Assembly: GCA_002238415.1 (NCBI GenBank) | Contig: MPMI01000052.1 | Span: 1-32,069, forward strand | From: Desulfurellaceae bacterium bin18 | GTDB lineage: Bacteria > Desulfobacterota > Binatia > Bin18 | Length of the DNA: 32,069 nucleotides | Direction of reading: 5' to 3' | Shown here: positions 17,668-25,573 of the stretch, piece by piece | Layout of the letters: every line of letters starts with the position of its first letter | How positions within the stretch are numbered: position 1 is the stretch's first letter | The notes under the pieces: model-generated | What the model saw: the letters and a program-made list of their open reading frames with translations, nothing else | Told to the model about the DNA's origin: nothing | Database searches by the model: none | Position numbers and translations under genes: made by a program

Positions 17668-17704
17668 TTCTTCTTTGGAAAGGCTGCCACTCTCCAAAGA
17701 AGAA
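17668..17704. repeat. 12-bp perfect inverted repeat between aminotransferase and lipoprotein genes
   Basis: TTCTTCTTTGGA (17668-17679) and TCCAAAGAAGAA (17693-17704) are perfect inverted arms around a 13-nt spacer. The element sits about mid-way in the 255-bp gap 17558-17812. It is not GC-rich and has no T-run on either side, so it is not a classical terminator. A repressor operator or a small mobile repeat are alternatives. The rest of the gap holds nothing I recognise. Confidence 0.6.
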
Positions 17705-17812
17705 AAGCGAAAATGTTATAGCGGTAATACGGAGCGGTTGCTGAAACACTAGATGGACAAACCAGAACAAAAATTGTTCAGTATGGGGAAGGATTAAAGA
17801 AGGAGGAAAATC

Positions 17813-18244
17813 ATGCGTACGAATACGTCTCTCGCTGTAGCGATGCTCATGGCCGCCTTGACATGGACGGGGTGCGAATTGGGAGCCGGAGATTCAGAAG
17901 TCAACGTAGAAAGCATTTCCGGCAGCAAGATGGTGGTGACAGGGATCGACGACTTCGAGTGCTTTCGCGCCGAGGTCCAGTCGGCACAGCAGCCGCCCGT
18001 GTATGTCCCCCAGGACGAAGGGGCAACAGAAAAAGTCGTCAATGGAGAGGCCACGATTCCCGTAGCTATGAGCATGGGCCAAATCATCGTTACCAAGGTG
18101 AGGCTCACGATTCCGGAGAATTGCGGATCGGTGAATGGGGAAATCGAATATAGAGGGGATCCCAACTCCAATGTGCACGGACCTCTCCCCTTCACTTTTA
18201 TCTCTGGTGACACCCAGACCTTTCCGCGCCATACCTTCAAATAG
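17813..18244 (+). CDS. Small putative lipoprotein of unknown function
   Basis: This 143-residue protein starts with a basic, hydrophobic signal (MRTNTSLAVAMLMAALTWTG) and then C21, a plausible though non-ideal lipobox cysteine. The mature part is beta-rich, acidic and contains C-x-many-C (near FECFRAE and IPENCGS), which could form a disulfide. No family was recognised. A strong ribosome binding site AAGGAGG (about 17801-17807) precedes ATG 17813. It stands alone after a 255-bp gap and is followed by a strong hairpin and the methyltransferase gene. It is likely envelope-located; the function is unknown. Confidence 0.75.
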   Translation: MRTNTSLAVAMLMAALTWTGCELGAGDSEVNVESISGSKMVVTGIDDFECFRAEVQSAQQPPVYVPQDEGATEKVVNGEATIPVAMSMGQIIVTKVRLTIPENCGSVNGEIEYRGDPNSNVHGPLPFTFISGDTQTFPRHTFK

Positions 18245-18302
18245 CGCCGGATCCGACCCCATCTCTTCAGACGGTCTGGATTCGAGCCCCTTTGAGACTG
18301 AC

Positions 18303-18326
18303 CTCCCAGCGCATCAGCGCTGGGAG
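18303..18326. repeat. 10-bp perfect GC-rich hairpin before the methyltransferase gene
   Basis: CTCCCAGCGC (18303-18312) and GCGCTGGGAG (18317-18326) are perfect arms with a 4-nt loop (atca). It lies 59 nt after the lipoprotein stop and 27 nt before the methyltransferase GTG. No U-run follows, so it may be a transcript-stabilising or attenuating structure in the leader rather than an intrinsic terminator. Confidence 0.6.
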
Positions 18327-18353
18327 ATCTCCGTCCGGGGTCGGGAGACGAGC

Positions 18354-18950
18354 GTGAGCAACACCGCAACTCGGCAAGCTGAGTGGGAAACTCGCTATCG
18401 CACAGGCCACACCGCTTGGCAGCGAGAATCAGCCAACCCGGCCCTCCTCACCTGGCTTGAGCAAGGGCTGTTACAACCGTGTCGGCTCCTTATTCCCGGC
18501 TGTGGGCGTTGCCATGAAGTGGTCACCCTGGCCCAGCAGGGGTTTGCTGTTACCGGGGTTGATCTCGCCCCAGCGGCAATACACGGCGCCCGACAGCTGA
18601 TTGAGGACGCGGGTGTTACCGCAGAAGTGATTCAGGCTGACTTACTCGACTGGAATGCCCTGGACCCCTTCGATGCCATCTACGACCAAACCTGTCTGTG
18701 TGCCCTCGATCCCTCAACCCGCCAAGACTACGAACGCCAACTCTTCTCGTGGCTCAGGCCGGGCGGACAACTGTTTGCGCTCTTTATGCAAGCCACAAAC
18801 CCGGATGGTCCGCCGTTTCCGTGCGCTCTCGATACCATGCACCAACTTTTTCAGGACGCTCGCTGGGAATGGCGGGACGCTGAGCCGCTCTCCATCCCGC
18901 ATCCAGCCGGACTACACGAACTGGGCTGTATCCTCACACGTCGGGCCTAG
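18354..18950 (+). CDS. TPMT-family S-adenosylmethionine-dependent methyltransferase
   Basis: This 198-residue protein matches the thiopurine S-methyltransferase-type family (about 200-220 residues). It has the opening EWETRYRTGHTAWQ, the SAM-binding loop LLIPGCGRCHEV, the acidic VTGVDLAP strand end, and DQTCLCALDP, which corresponds to the DxxxLxAL segment of the family. Bacterial members methylate small thiol, selenium or tellurium compounds or plant-type halides; the substrate here is unknown. GTG 18354 is chosen because GGGAG (18343-18347) lies 6 nt upstream and the family start fits. The open frame extends upstream to 18135, but that part overlaps the lipoprotein gene and looks non-coding. 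Confidence 0.88.
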   Translation: MSNTATRQAEWETRYRTGHTAWQRESANPALLTWLEQGLLQPCRLLIPGCGRCHEVVTLAQQGFAVTGVDLAPAAIHGARQLIEDAGVTAEVIQADLLDWNALDPFDAIYDQTCLCALDPSTRQDYERQLFSWLRPGGQLFALFMQATNPDGPPFPCALDTMHQLFQDARWEWRDAEPLSIPHPAGLHELGCILTRRA

Positions 18951-19025
18951 CAGACCCACTCGCCGCCCTTGACCTCTCTCAAGGCAGACTACATCGCAGC
19001 GCGCGGGTGAAGCACCAGAGCCGGA

Positions 19026-19946
19026 TTACGTGCCACCTCTTTCGTAGTACTCAAAAACACGAAAGATAATCCGCGTCGGTCTAAAATAGGAGGCGTTCTT
19101 ATTGACGACCTGGCGCTTTACCGTTTGGGTCGTCCAATTGCCAAAGGCGTCGTACCGATAGGTAAACATCTCGGTATGGCGCCGCCGCCCATCGTCCACG
19201 TACACGATACGCTCGGTCGGATCACCGTTGTTGTTGAAGTGGACGTCCGTTCTCTCACTCAGCCGGGAGTTCGTGGCATAGACAAAAGAAACTCGGGTCA
19301 CCAGGGTTCCCTGAAAATCGCGGTGGTAGACGACCTTCTTCACGAGCGTATCTGCTGCGTCATACCACGACTGCTCTTCAATATTGCCCTGAACATCGTA
19401 ACGCGAGGTCGTACGGCTTTTCAGTTCACCGCCCGGCTGATAGGTACGGGACTCGGTTTCTCTTCCGTTGGCGTCATACTGAAAAACTACTCGTTCTGTC
19501 AGCACGTCCCCGACCGAATAGGAACGCGACTCAGCTGAGGCCCCATGCTCGGCATAGGATGAGACAACGCGTCCAGAGAGGCTGTTCTCCGGCCCGTAGC
19601 GCAGCACTGCTCTTTCATTGGTCCGCGCGTCGTACAAAACGACCGCACGCTCGTGGAGCATTCCAGCCGGGTCATACGAGAGACGCTCAGTGAGATTACC
19701 GCGCCGGTCAAACCGATCAGTACGAATCGGCAGTTCTGTCTGCGACTCCCACTTTTCACCCTGTTTCACTAAGCCGGCCCGAAAGATGGATAACGATCTG
19801 ACGGGCCCCCGCAGTCCGAGGATGTCCCTTTTGGTCTCCGTTTGCTGTCCCGGGCCAGGAGAGTGCACGCTTTCGCAGGACAAACAGAGCAGTCCAAGGA
19901 GAAAGACGCCGAGGAACCGATATATATTACGCCTGAGTCTTGGCAT
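19026..19946 (-). CDS. YD-repeat-like lipoprotein of unknown function
   Basis: This 306-residue protein has a textbook export signal (MPRLRRNIYRFLGVFLLGLL, then CLSC with C24 the likely lipidated residue). It is followed by about ten imperfect repeats of roughly 20-24 residues, with patterns like YDANGRETESRTY, YDVQGNIEEQSWY and YDAFGNWTTQTV. These resemble the YD/RHS repeats and MORN-like beta hairpins of surface proteins. It is much shorter than Rhs toxins and has no toxin domain. An upstream ATG at 19991 would add 15 residues before the signal, so ATG 19946 is preferred. It faces the methyltransferase gene and is divergent from the sulfur operon. Confidence 0.78.
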   Translation of the reverse strand: MPRLRRNIYRFLGVFLLGLLCLSCESVHSPGPGQQTETKRDILGLRGPVRSLSIFRAGLVKQGEKWESQTELPIRTDRFDRRGNLTERLSYDPAGMLHERAVVLYDARTNERAVLRYGPENSLSGRVVSSYAEHGASAESRSYSVGDVLTERVVFQYDANGRETESRTYQPGGELKSRTTSRYDVQGNIEEQSWYDAADTLVKKVVYHRDFQGTLVTRVSFVYATNSRLSERTDVHFNNNGDPTERIVYVDDGRRRHTEMFTYRYDAFGNWTTQTVKRQVVNKNASYFRPTRIIFRVFEYYERGGT

Positions 19947-20026
19947 TATTTTTCTATTTTCCGTATTTGAAAAAAGTATGGTAGATTTCATATTGCTTGT
20001 CTTAACTCAGATGGAGAGCGCTCATC

Positions 20027-21064
20027 ATGCTGTTTCGCGAACTCAACCGCAGCGCCACCAAGACCTATCTGATTGGGTGCGAAAAAACACAGGAAGTCGC
20101 CCTCATTGATCCAGTCCTGGAAAAAACCGACCGCTATCTCGCCCTGCTCGCCTATTATGGATATACGCTCAACAGCATCATCGATACGCACACCCACGCG
20201 GACCATCTAACGGGGAGTTGGGAGTTGCGGGATCTGACCGATGCGCCGGTGATCATGCATCGGCGAGCCCCCGCTCCGCGTGTTGATATGCATGTCGAAG
20301 ACGGACAACTCATCCGAGTCGGGACGCTCACCCTACACGTGCTCGCAACCCCAGGCCATACACCTGACAGTATGTGCCTCCATGCCATGGATCGGGTGTT
20401 CACCGGCGACACCCTGTTTATCCACGGCACCGGACGGACCGACTTTCCCGAGGGCGACCCAGGCGACCAGTATGACAGCATCTATCATAAACTGTTTCCG
20501 CTGCCCGACAGCACGCTTGTCTTTCCCGGTCATGATTATCGAGGGCATACCCAATCCACTATCGGTGAAGAAAGACAGGCCAATCCGCGTGTTGCCGGTC
20601 GCAGTCGCCAGGAATATGTCGATTTGATGAACAACCTCCACCTCTCACTGCCAGATAAAATTCAGGAAGTTCTCCAACCGAACCAGTCTGCCATTGAAGA
20701 CCAATCCATCCAGTTTCCGAGTCTCTCGGCACTGAATGACGTGCGCCAGCTTTCCGCCCAAGAAGTCCAAGCCCAACGGGAGAGCCCTACCCCCCCGCTC
20801 CTGCTCGATGTTCGCGAGCCGGACGAGTATAGCGACGACCTCGGCCATATACCGGGCAGCATCCTCATTCCGCTCAAAGAGGTGCCGGTTCGCGCGGGAG
20901 AGATTGAACGTCACAAAAGCAGCCATATCATCGTTGTGTGTCGGGCCGGAGTCCGCAGCACAACGGCCGCCGCCATTCTCACCGGCCTTGGATTCGGGCA
21001 TGTCTCGAATCTCAGGGGGGGGATGCTGGACTGGAACGAGCAACAGCTACCCATTGCGCGCTAG
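20027..21064 (+). CDS. Persulfide dioxygenase-rhodanese fusion
   Basis: This 345-residue protein has an N-terminal metallo-beta-lactamase fold of the ETHE1/persulfide dioxygenase type. The iron-site motif H55-T-H57-A-D59-H60 is present, with further ligands in TPGHTPDS, FTGDTLF and FPGHDY. From about residue 245 a rhodanese domain follows (LLLDVREPDEY) with active-site C305 in VVCRAGVRST. ETHE1-type enzymes oxidise glutathione persulfide to sulfite. Fused rhodaneses, as in CstB, can hand sulfur to sulfite or cyanide. It is probably cytoplasmic. It starts a tight run with the molybdoenzyme genes (19-bp gap), so sulfite made here has an immediate consumer. GGAG near 20012 supports ATG 20027. 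Confidence 0.93.
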   Translation: MLFRELNRSATKTYLIGCEKTQEVALIDPVLEKTDRYLALLAYYGYTLNSIIDTHTHADHLTGSWELRDLTDAPVIMHRRAPAPRVDMHVEDGQLIRVGTLTLHVLATPGHTPDSMCLHAMDRVFTGDTLFIHGTGRTDFPEGDPGDQYDSIYHKLFPLPDSTLVFPGHDYRGHTQSTIGEERQANPRVAGRSRQEYVDLMNNLHLSLPDKIQEVLQPNQSAIEDQSIQFPSLSALNDVRQLSAQEVQAQRESPTPPLLLDVREPDEYSDDLGHIPGSILIPLKEVPVRAGEIERHKSSHIIVVCRAGVRSTTAAAILTGLGFGHVSNLRGGMLDWNEQQLPIAR

Positions 21065-21083
21065 TTGGGAAGGAGCAGATTGC

Positions 21084-22628
21084 ATGGAAACAGCCCCTCA
21101 CGAAGCGTCCCAGGCAGCACCCGGAGTGAGATGGGCCAAGGTCATTGATCACACCAAATGTATCGGCTGCCACGCGTGCAGCACGGCCTGTAAATCAGAG
21201 AACCACGTTCCGCTTTCGGTCAATCGCACCTATGTGAAATATACCGACGTGGGCACCTTCCCAAACGCGCGACGGGCTTTTCAAGTCACCCGCTGCAATC
21301 AGTGTCAGGACGCACCCTGCACCCACGCCTGTCCGACCGCGGCCATGTACGCCCGGTCTGACGGCATTGTGGATTTCGACAAATCCATCTGTATTGGCTG
21401 CAAAGCCTGTATCGCGGCCTGTCCGTACGATGCCATCTTTATCAATCCCGAAGACCACTCGGCCGAGAAGTGTAATTTTTGTGCGCATCGGATCGATATG
21501 AACCTGGAGCCGGCCTGCGTGGTGGTGTGCCCAACAGAGGCGATCTTGGTGGGCGACCTGAACGACTCCGATTCAAGCGTGGCAACAATCGTAGGCCGGG
21601 AGCCCGTTGCGGTGCGGCGTCCTGAAAAGGAAACCCACCCTAAACTGTTCTATACCGGTGCCCATCAGGCCACGCTCGACCCGCTGGCCGCCACCCGTCC
21701 CGAAGGCGGCCTGTTTCTGTGGAGCGAACAGGGCCAGGGGCCCCAGCAGGTGACCTCAGGCCATCCGACCCGGAACAATAGCTCCGCCCGGGCCGTGCTG
21801 GCGTATGACGTGCCGCACCGTGCCCCGTGGGACTGGCGGCTGAGCCTGTATACCTGGACCAAAGGGATGGCCTCGGGCGCATATCTGATTCCGGCCTTGC
21901 TGGTACTCTGTGGACTGCTGAGTCCGGAGCATATGCTCTGGCAATGGGTTGCCCCCATCCTGGGCGGAATATTTCTCGCCCTCACCGGTCTGATTCTCAT
22001 CGCCGATCTGGACCATCCCGAGCGCTTTGTCTTGATTTTTACCCGCCCGCAGTGGAGGAGTTGGCTGGTCCGGGGCGCTTTTATCATCCTGGGTTTTGGC
22101 AGTGTGCTGCTCCTCCACTTTTTGGCCAGTCTCTTTGCGAGCGGCACCGCATGGCAGTCGGGTCTGATGCTGCTCGGTATCCCCCTTGGCGTGCTGACCA
22201 GCGTATATACCGCCTATCTCTTTGCCCAATCGACTGCCCGCGATTTATGGCAAAACCCACTCCTACCCTTCCATTTTCTCGTCCAAACGATTATCGCGGG
22301 AGCCGCGGCGCTCCTCCCTTGTGCAGTCTGGTGGGCACCGGCCGTGGTTTCACCAGTCGCCACGCTCTTGGGAATAGCGTGTGCGCTACATCTCCTGCTG
22401 GTGAGCGGGGAAATCAGCCTGCATCATCCCACCGCCCATGCCCATCTGGCCGCGGCCGAGATGACACAGGGGCAATACCGGACGTATTTCTGGGGTGGCA
22501 TGCTCCTCGTCTCTGTCGGCATGCTCGCCCCATGGGCCGGCATACTGGCCGGGAGTGCAGCCCTCATCGGATTGCTGGCATATGAACACGCCTACGTGCA
22601 GGCCGGACAAAGCGTACCACTCGCCTAG
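21084..22628 (+). CDS. SoeB-SoeC-like fusion: ferredoxin subunit plus NrfD/DmsC-type membrane subunit
   Basis: This 514-residue protein combines two usually separate subunits. Residues 1-190 carry sixteen cysteines in four [4Fe-4S] sets: C26/C29/C32/C36, C71/C74/C79/C83, C103/C106/C109/C113 and C130/C133/C145/C149. This is the DmsB/SoeB pattern. From about residue 258 come roughly eight membrane helices of the DmsC/NrfD-like anchor, which exchanges electrons with quinone. AAGGAG (21070-21075) lies 8 nt before ATG 21084; the frame is open further upstream, but that part overlaps the dioxygenase gene. The molybdopterin subunit gene follows after 11 bp. It probably transfers electrons between the catalytic subunit and the quinone pool. 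Confidence 0.88.
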   Translation: METAPHEASQAAPGVRWAKVIDHTKCIGCHACSTACKSENHVPLSVNRTYVKYTDVGTFPNARRAFQVTRCNQCQDAPCTHACPTAAMYARSDGIVDFDKSICIGCKACIAACPYDAIFINPEDHSAEKCNFCAHRIDMNLEPACVVVCPTEAILVGDLNDSDSSVATIVGREPVAVRRPEKETHPKLFYTGAHQATLDPLAATRPEGGLFLWSEQGQGPQQVTSGHPTRNNSSARAVLAYDVPHRAPWDWRLSLYTWTKGMASGAYLIPALLVLCGLLSPEHMLWQWVAPILGGIFLALTGLILIADLDHPERFVLIFTRPQWRSWLVRGAFIILGFGSVLLLHFLASLFASGTAWQSGLMLLGIPLGVLTSVYTAYLFAQSTARDLWQNPLLPFHFLVQTIIAGAAALLPCAVWWAPAVVSPVATLLGIACALHLLLVSGEISLHHPTAHAHLAAAEMTQGQYRTYFWGGMLLVSVGMLAPWAGILAGSAALIGLLAYEHAYVQAGQSVPLA

Positions 22629-22639
22629 AGGACATGGCT

Positions 22640-25573
22640 ATGAGCATCGAGCGACCTAATAAACGCGTGTCTGCCGCTCGCCAGGATACGGAGGCGCGGG
22701 GGGAGACTTTTTATCCGGGGCCAAGTCGCACCCACCTCGCGTCTTTTCCCCCCAAGGAGCGCTGGGATGACTGGGTTGAGCTGGATGCGCGCGCCTGGCC
22801 GCAGCGCGTCGAACAACGCTCGATGCTGATTCCCACCACCTGTTTTAACTGCGAGTCAGCCTGCGGTCTGCTGGCCTATGTCGATCCGGAGACGCTCGCC
22901 ATCAGAAAATTTGAAGGCAACCCTGAACATCCGGCCTCACGCGGCCGGAACTGCGCCAAGGGCCCGGCTACACTCAACCAGATCAACGATCCTGATCGCA
23001 TCCTCCAGCCCCTGAAACGGGCGGGCAAACGCGGCGAGGGTAAGTGGCAGCAGGTCTCCTGGGACGAAGCCCTGCATGATATTGCCGGCCGTCTGCGGCG
23101 AGCGCTCCAGGAAGACCGTCACAACGAAATCATGTACCACGTTGGCCGGCCGGGTGAGGATGGGTACACCGAGCGCGTCCTGGCCGCCTGGGGTGTCGAT
23201 GGCCACAACTCTCATACCAATATCTGCTCGTCCGGAGCCCGCGCCGGATATCATTTTTGGATGGGCGCCGACCGCCCCAGCCCCGACCACGAACATGCCG
23301 AGGTCATCCTTCTCATCAGCGCTCACCTGGAATCGGGCCATTATTTTAATCCGCACGCCCAACGCATTATGGACGCCAAGCAGCGCGGGGCCAAACTCAT
23401 CGTTTTCGACGTCCGCCTGTCCAATAGCGCAACCCATGCCGACCATTGGGTTGCGCCGTATCCGGGCAGTGAGGCCGCTATTCTGCTTGCCATAGCCAAT
23501 CACCTGATTCAGAACGAACACTATAACCGGACCTTTGTCCGTGACTGGTGGAACTGGCAAGAATATATCCAAGAAGAACGGCCCGACCTGGAACCCACGT
23601 TTGAGAACTTTGAGGCCGTTCTGAAACAGCTCTATACGCAGTACAGTTTTACGTTTGCCGCCCAGGAATCCGGTGTCAGTCCGCAGACCATTGAAGCCAT
23701 CGCCACGCTGGTTGCCTCGGCTGGAACGCGACTGGCGACCCACACCTGGCGGAGCGCGTCCGCCGGGAACCTCGGTGGCTGGCAGGTGGCGCGAGCGCTG
23801 TTTTTTCTCAACGCGCTCATGGGTGCCGTAGCCACACCGGGCGGGACGTATCCCAATGCGTGGAACAAGTTTGTGCCGCGGCCTATCCATACCCCACCCC
23901 ACCCGCCTATGTGGAATACGCTTTCCTGGCCAACCGAGTACCCGCTGGCAATCAACGAACTCTCTTTTCTCCTGCCGCATTTTCTGAAAGAAGAGCGCGC
24001 GAAACTCGATGTCTACTTCACTCGGGTGTATAACCCGGTCTGGACCAATCCCGACGGATTTTCGTGGATTGAAACCCTCAGTGACGAACAGAAAATCGGC
24101 CTGCACGTCGCCTTGACTCCAACCTGGAACGAGAGTGCCTATTTCGCCGATTACATCCTGCCCATGGGTGTCGGCAGTGAGCGCCACGATACGCACTCCT
24201 ACGAAACGCACGACGCCCAGTGGATCGGGTTCCGGCAGCCCGTCCTGAGAACGGCCAGAGAACGTCTCGGCCAACCGGTGACAGACACGCGCCAGGCAAA
24301 CCCAGGCGCAGTCTGGGAAGAGAATGAGTTCTGGATCGAGTTATCCTGGCAGGTCGACCCGGACGGCGCGCTGGGGATCCGCCAATACTTTGAATCCAAA
24401 GCCCACCCAGGTCAGAAACTGACACTTGACGAGTATTACGGGTTTATTTTTGAGCAGTCAGTCCCAGGGCTCCAGGAACAGGCCGCTGCCCAAGGCCTCT
24501 CGCCGCTGGCCTATATGCGTCGCTACGGCGCATTTGAAGTCCAAAAAAACATTGGCGCCGTCCACGCGCAAACAGTCCCGCCGGCTGAGCTGAACAATAC
24601 CCAGGTTGATAGTCTGGGTCGCGTCTTCACCGCAAGCCCCAAGCCCGCCGGTCCGAATATCGTCCCCCTGCCCTCACCTGACGGCGATACGGACGGTCGT
24701 CGCCGTGTTGGCGTCCGAATAACGGGCCAAGAGAGCAGAGATGGCGAGATATATAGAGGCTTTCCCACGCCAAGCGGACGTCTCGAATTTTATTCCAGGA
24801 CCCTCAAGGACTGGGGCTGGCCGGAATACGCCCTCCCCACGTATAGCAAGAGCCACATCCATCCCGACCGGCTCGCAGACGACCAAATGGTCTTGATCCC
24901 AACCTTTCGCCTACCGGTCCAGATTCATACCCGGAGCGCGAATGCCAAATGGCTGGACGAGATTGCCCACACCAACCCGCTCTGGCTGCATCCCGGTGAT
25001 GCCACACGCCTGGGCGTACGCACGGGAGACCTCGTCCGGGTCGAAACCGAGATCGGCTATTTTGTGCTCAAGGCCTGGGTGACGGAAGGGATTCGACCCG
25101 GTGTTGTTGGCTGTAGTCACCATATGGGCCGCTGGAAACTCGATCAGGCCGGCCAGCGCCAGATGATGGCCACGGTCGGACTCGACCGCAACGGCAGTCA
25201 ATGGCACTTGTCTCGCAAGCAGGCAGTCCGCGGCTATCAGAGCGAGGATGCCGATAGCGCACGTGTCTGGTGGACGGACACCGGCGTGCATCAGAATCTC
25301 ACCTTTCCGGTCCACCCTGACCCGGTCTCCGGCATGCACTGTTGGCATCAGGCCGTCCGAGTCAGCCCCGCCCAAAAGGGCGATCAGTATGGAGATATCC
25401 ACGTCGATACGGAGAAATCACATGCCGCGTATAAGCAGTGGCTCGAACTGACCCGACCGGCCAGCCAGGTCTCGCCCGACGGAACGCGACGACCCTACTG
25501 GATGTTACGCCCGCTCAAGCCGGGTCGAGAGCACTATCAACTGCCTGAGACGGAGAGACCGCCTAAGGACTGA
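22640..25573 (+). CDS. soeA: SoeA-like molybdopterin oxidoreductase (probable sulfite dehydrogenase)
   Basis: This 977-residue protein belongs to the DMSO reductase superfamily (PsrA/PhsA/SoeA branch). It has the N-terminal [4Fe-4S] ligands C68, C71, C75 and C105, and a likely Mo-ligand cysteine C196 in NICSSGARAG. The C-terminal molydopterin dinucleotide-binding barrel is present (NPLWLHPGDATRLGVRTGD). There is no Tat signal, so it should act in the cytoplasm, as SoeA does. Its length also matches SoeA (about 970). Context with persulfide dioxygenase and SulP favours sulfite oxidation to sulfate over polysulfide or tetrathionate reduction. ATG 22640 is chosen because AGAGGA (22627-22632) is 7 nt upstream; ATG 22634 is possible. 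Confidence 0.85.
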   Translation: MSIERPNKRVSAARQDTEARGETFYPGPSRTHLASFPPKERWDDWVELDARAWPQRVEQRSMLIPTTCFNCESACGLLAYVDPETLAIRKFEGNPEHPASRGRNCAKGPATLNQINDPDRILQPLKRAGKRGEGKWQQVSWDEALHDIAGRLRRALQEDRHNEIMYHVGRPGEDGYTERVLAAWGVDGHNSHTNICSSGARAGYHFWMGADRPSPDHEHAEVILLISAHLESGHYFNPHAQRIMDAKQRGAKLIVFDVRLSNSATHADHWVAPYPGSEAAILLAIANHLIQNEHYNRTFVRDWWNWQEYIQEERPDLEPTFENFEAVLKQLYTQYSFTFAAQESGVSPQTIEAIATLVASAGTRLATHTWRSASAGNLGGWQVARALFFLNALMGAVATPGGTYPNAWNKFVPRPIHTPPHPPMWNTLSWPTEYPLAINELSFLLPHFLKEERAKLDVYFTRVYNPVWTNPDGFSWIETLSDEQKIGLHVALTPTWNESAYFADYILPMGVGSERHDTHSYETHDAQWIGFRQPVLRTARERLGQPVTDTRQANPGAVWEENEFWIELSWQVDPDGALGIRQYFESKAHPGQKLTLDEYYGFIFEQSVPGLQEQAAAQGLSPLAYMRRYGAFEVQKNIGAVHAQTVPPAELNNTQVDSLGRVFTASPKPAGPNIVPLPSPDGDTDGRRRVGVRITGQESRDGEIYRGFPTPSGRLEFYSRTLKDWGWPEYALPTYSKSHIHPDRLADDQMVLIPTFRLPVQIHTRSANAKWLDEIAHTNPLWLHPGDATRLGVRTGDLVRVETEIGYFVLKAWVTEGIRPGVVGCSHHMGRWKLDQAGQRQMMATVGLDRNGSQWHLSRKQAVRGYQSEDADSARVWWTDTGVHQNLTFPVHPDPVSGMHCWHQAVRVSPAQKGDQYGDIHVDTEKSHAAYKQWLELTRPASQVSPDGTRRPYWMLRPLKPGREHYQLPETERPPKD

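Noticed and set aside
18245..18300. Possible tRNA T-arm-like string (GGATTCGAGCCC)
   Set aside because: No acceptor, D or anticodon stems could be built around it.
18967..18984. Short inverted repeat CCTTGA/TCAAGG between the convergent methyltransferase and YD-repeat genes
   Set aside because: Only six base pairs and no T-run on either strand; too weak to call a bidirectional terminator.
20736..21083. N-terminal extension of the SoeBC-like frame
   Set aside because: The open frame continues upstream, but it overlaps the rhodanese domain of the previous gene. The ATG at 21084 has an AAGGAG site and the family start.
22937..24274. A 445-residue minus-strand frame
   Set aside because: It is antisense to the SoeA-like gene, which has intact cofactor motifs across this region; no domain was recognised in the shadow frame.
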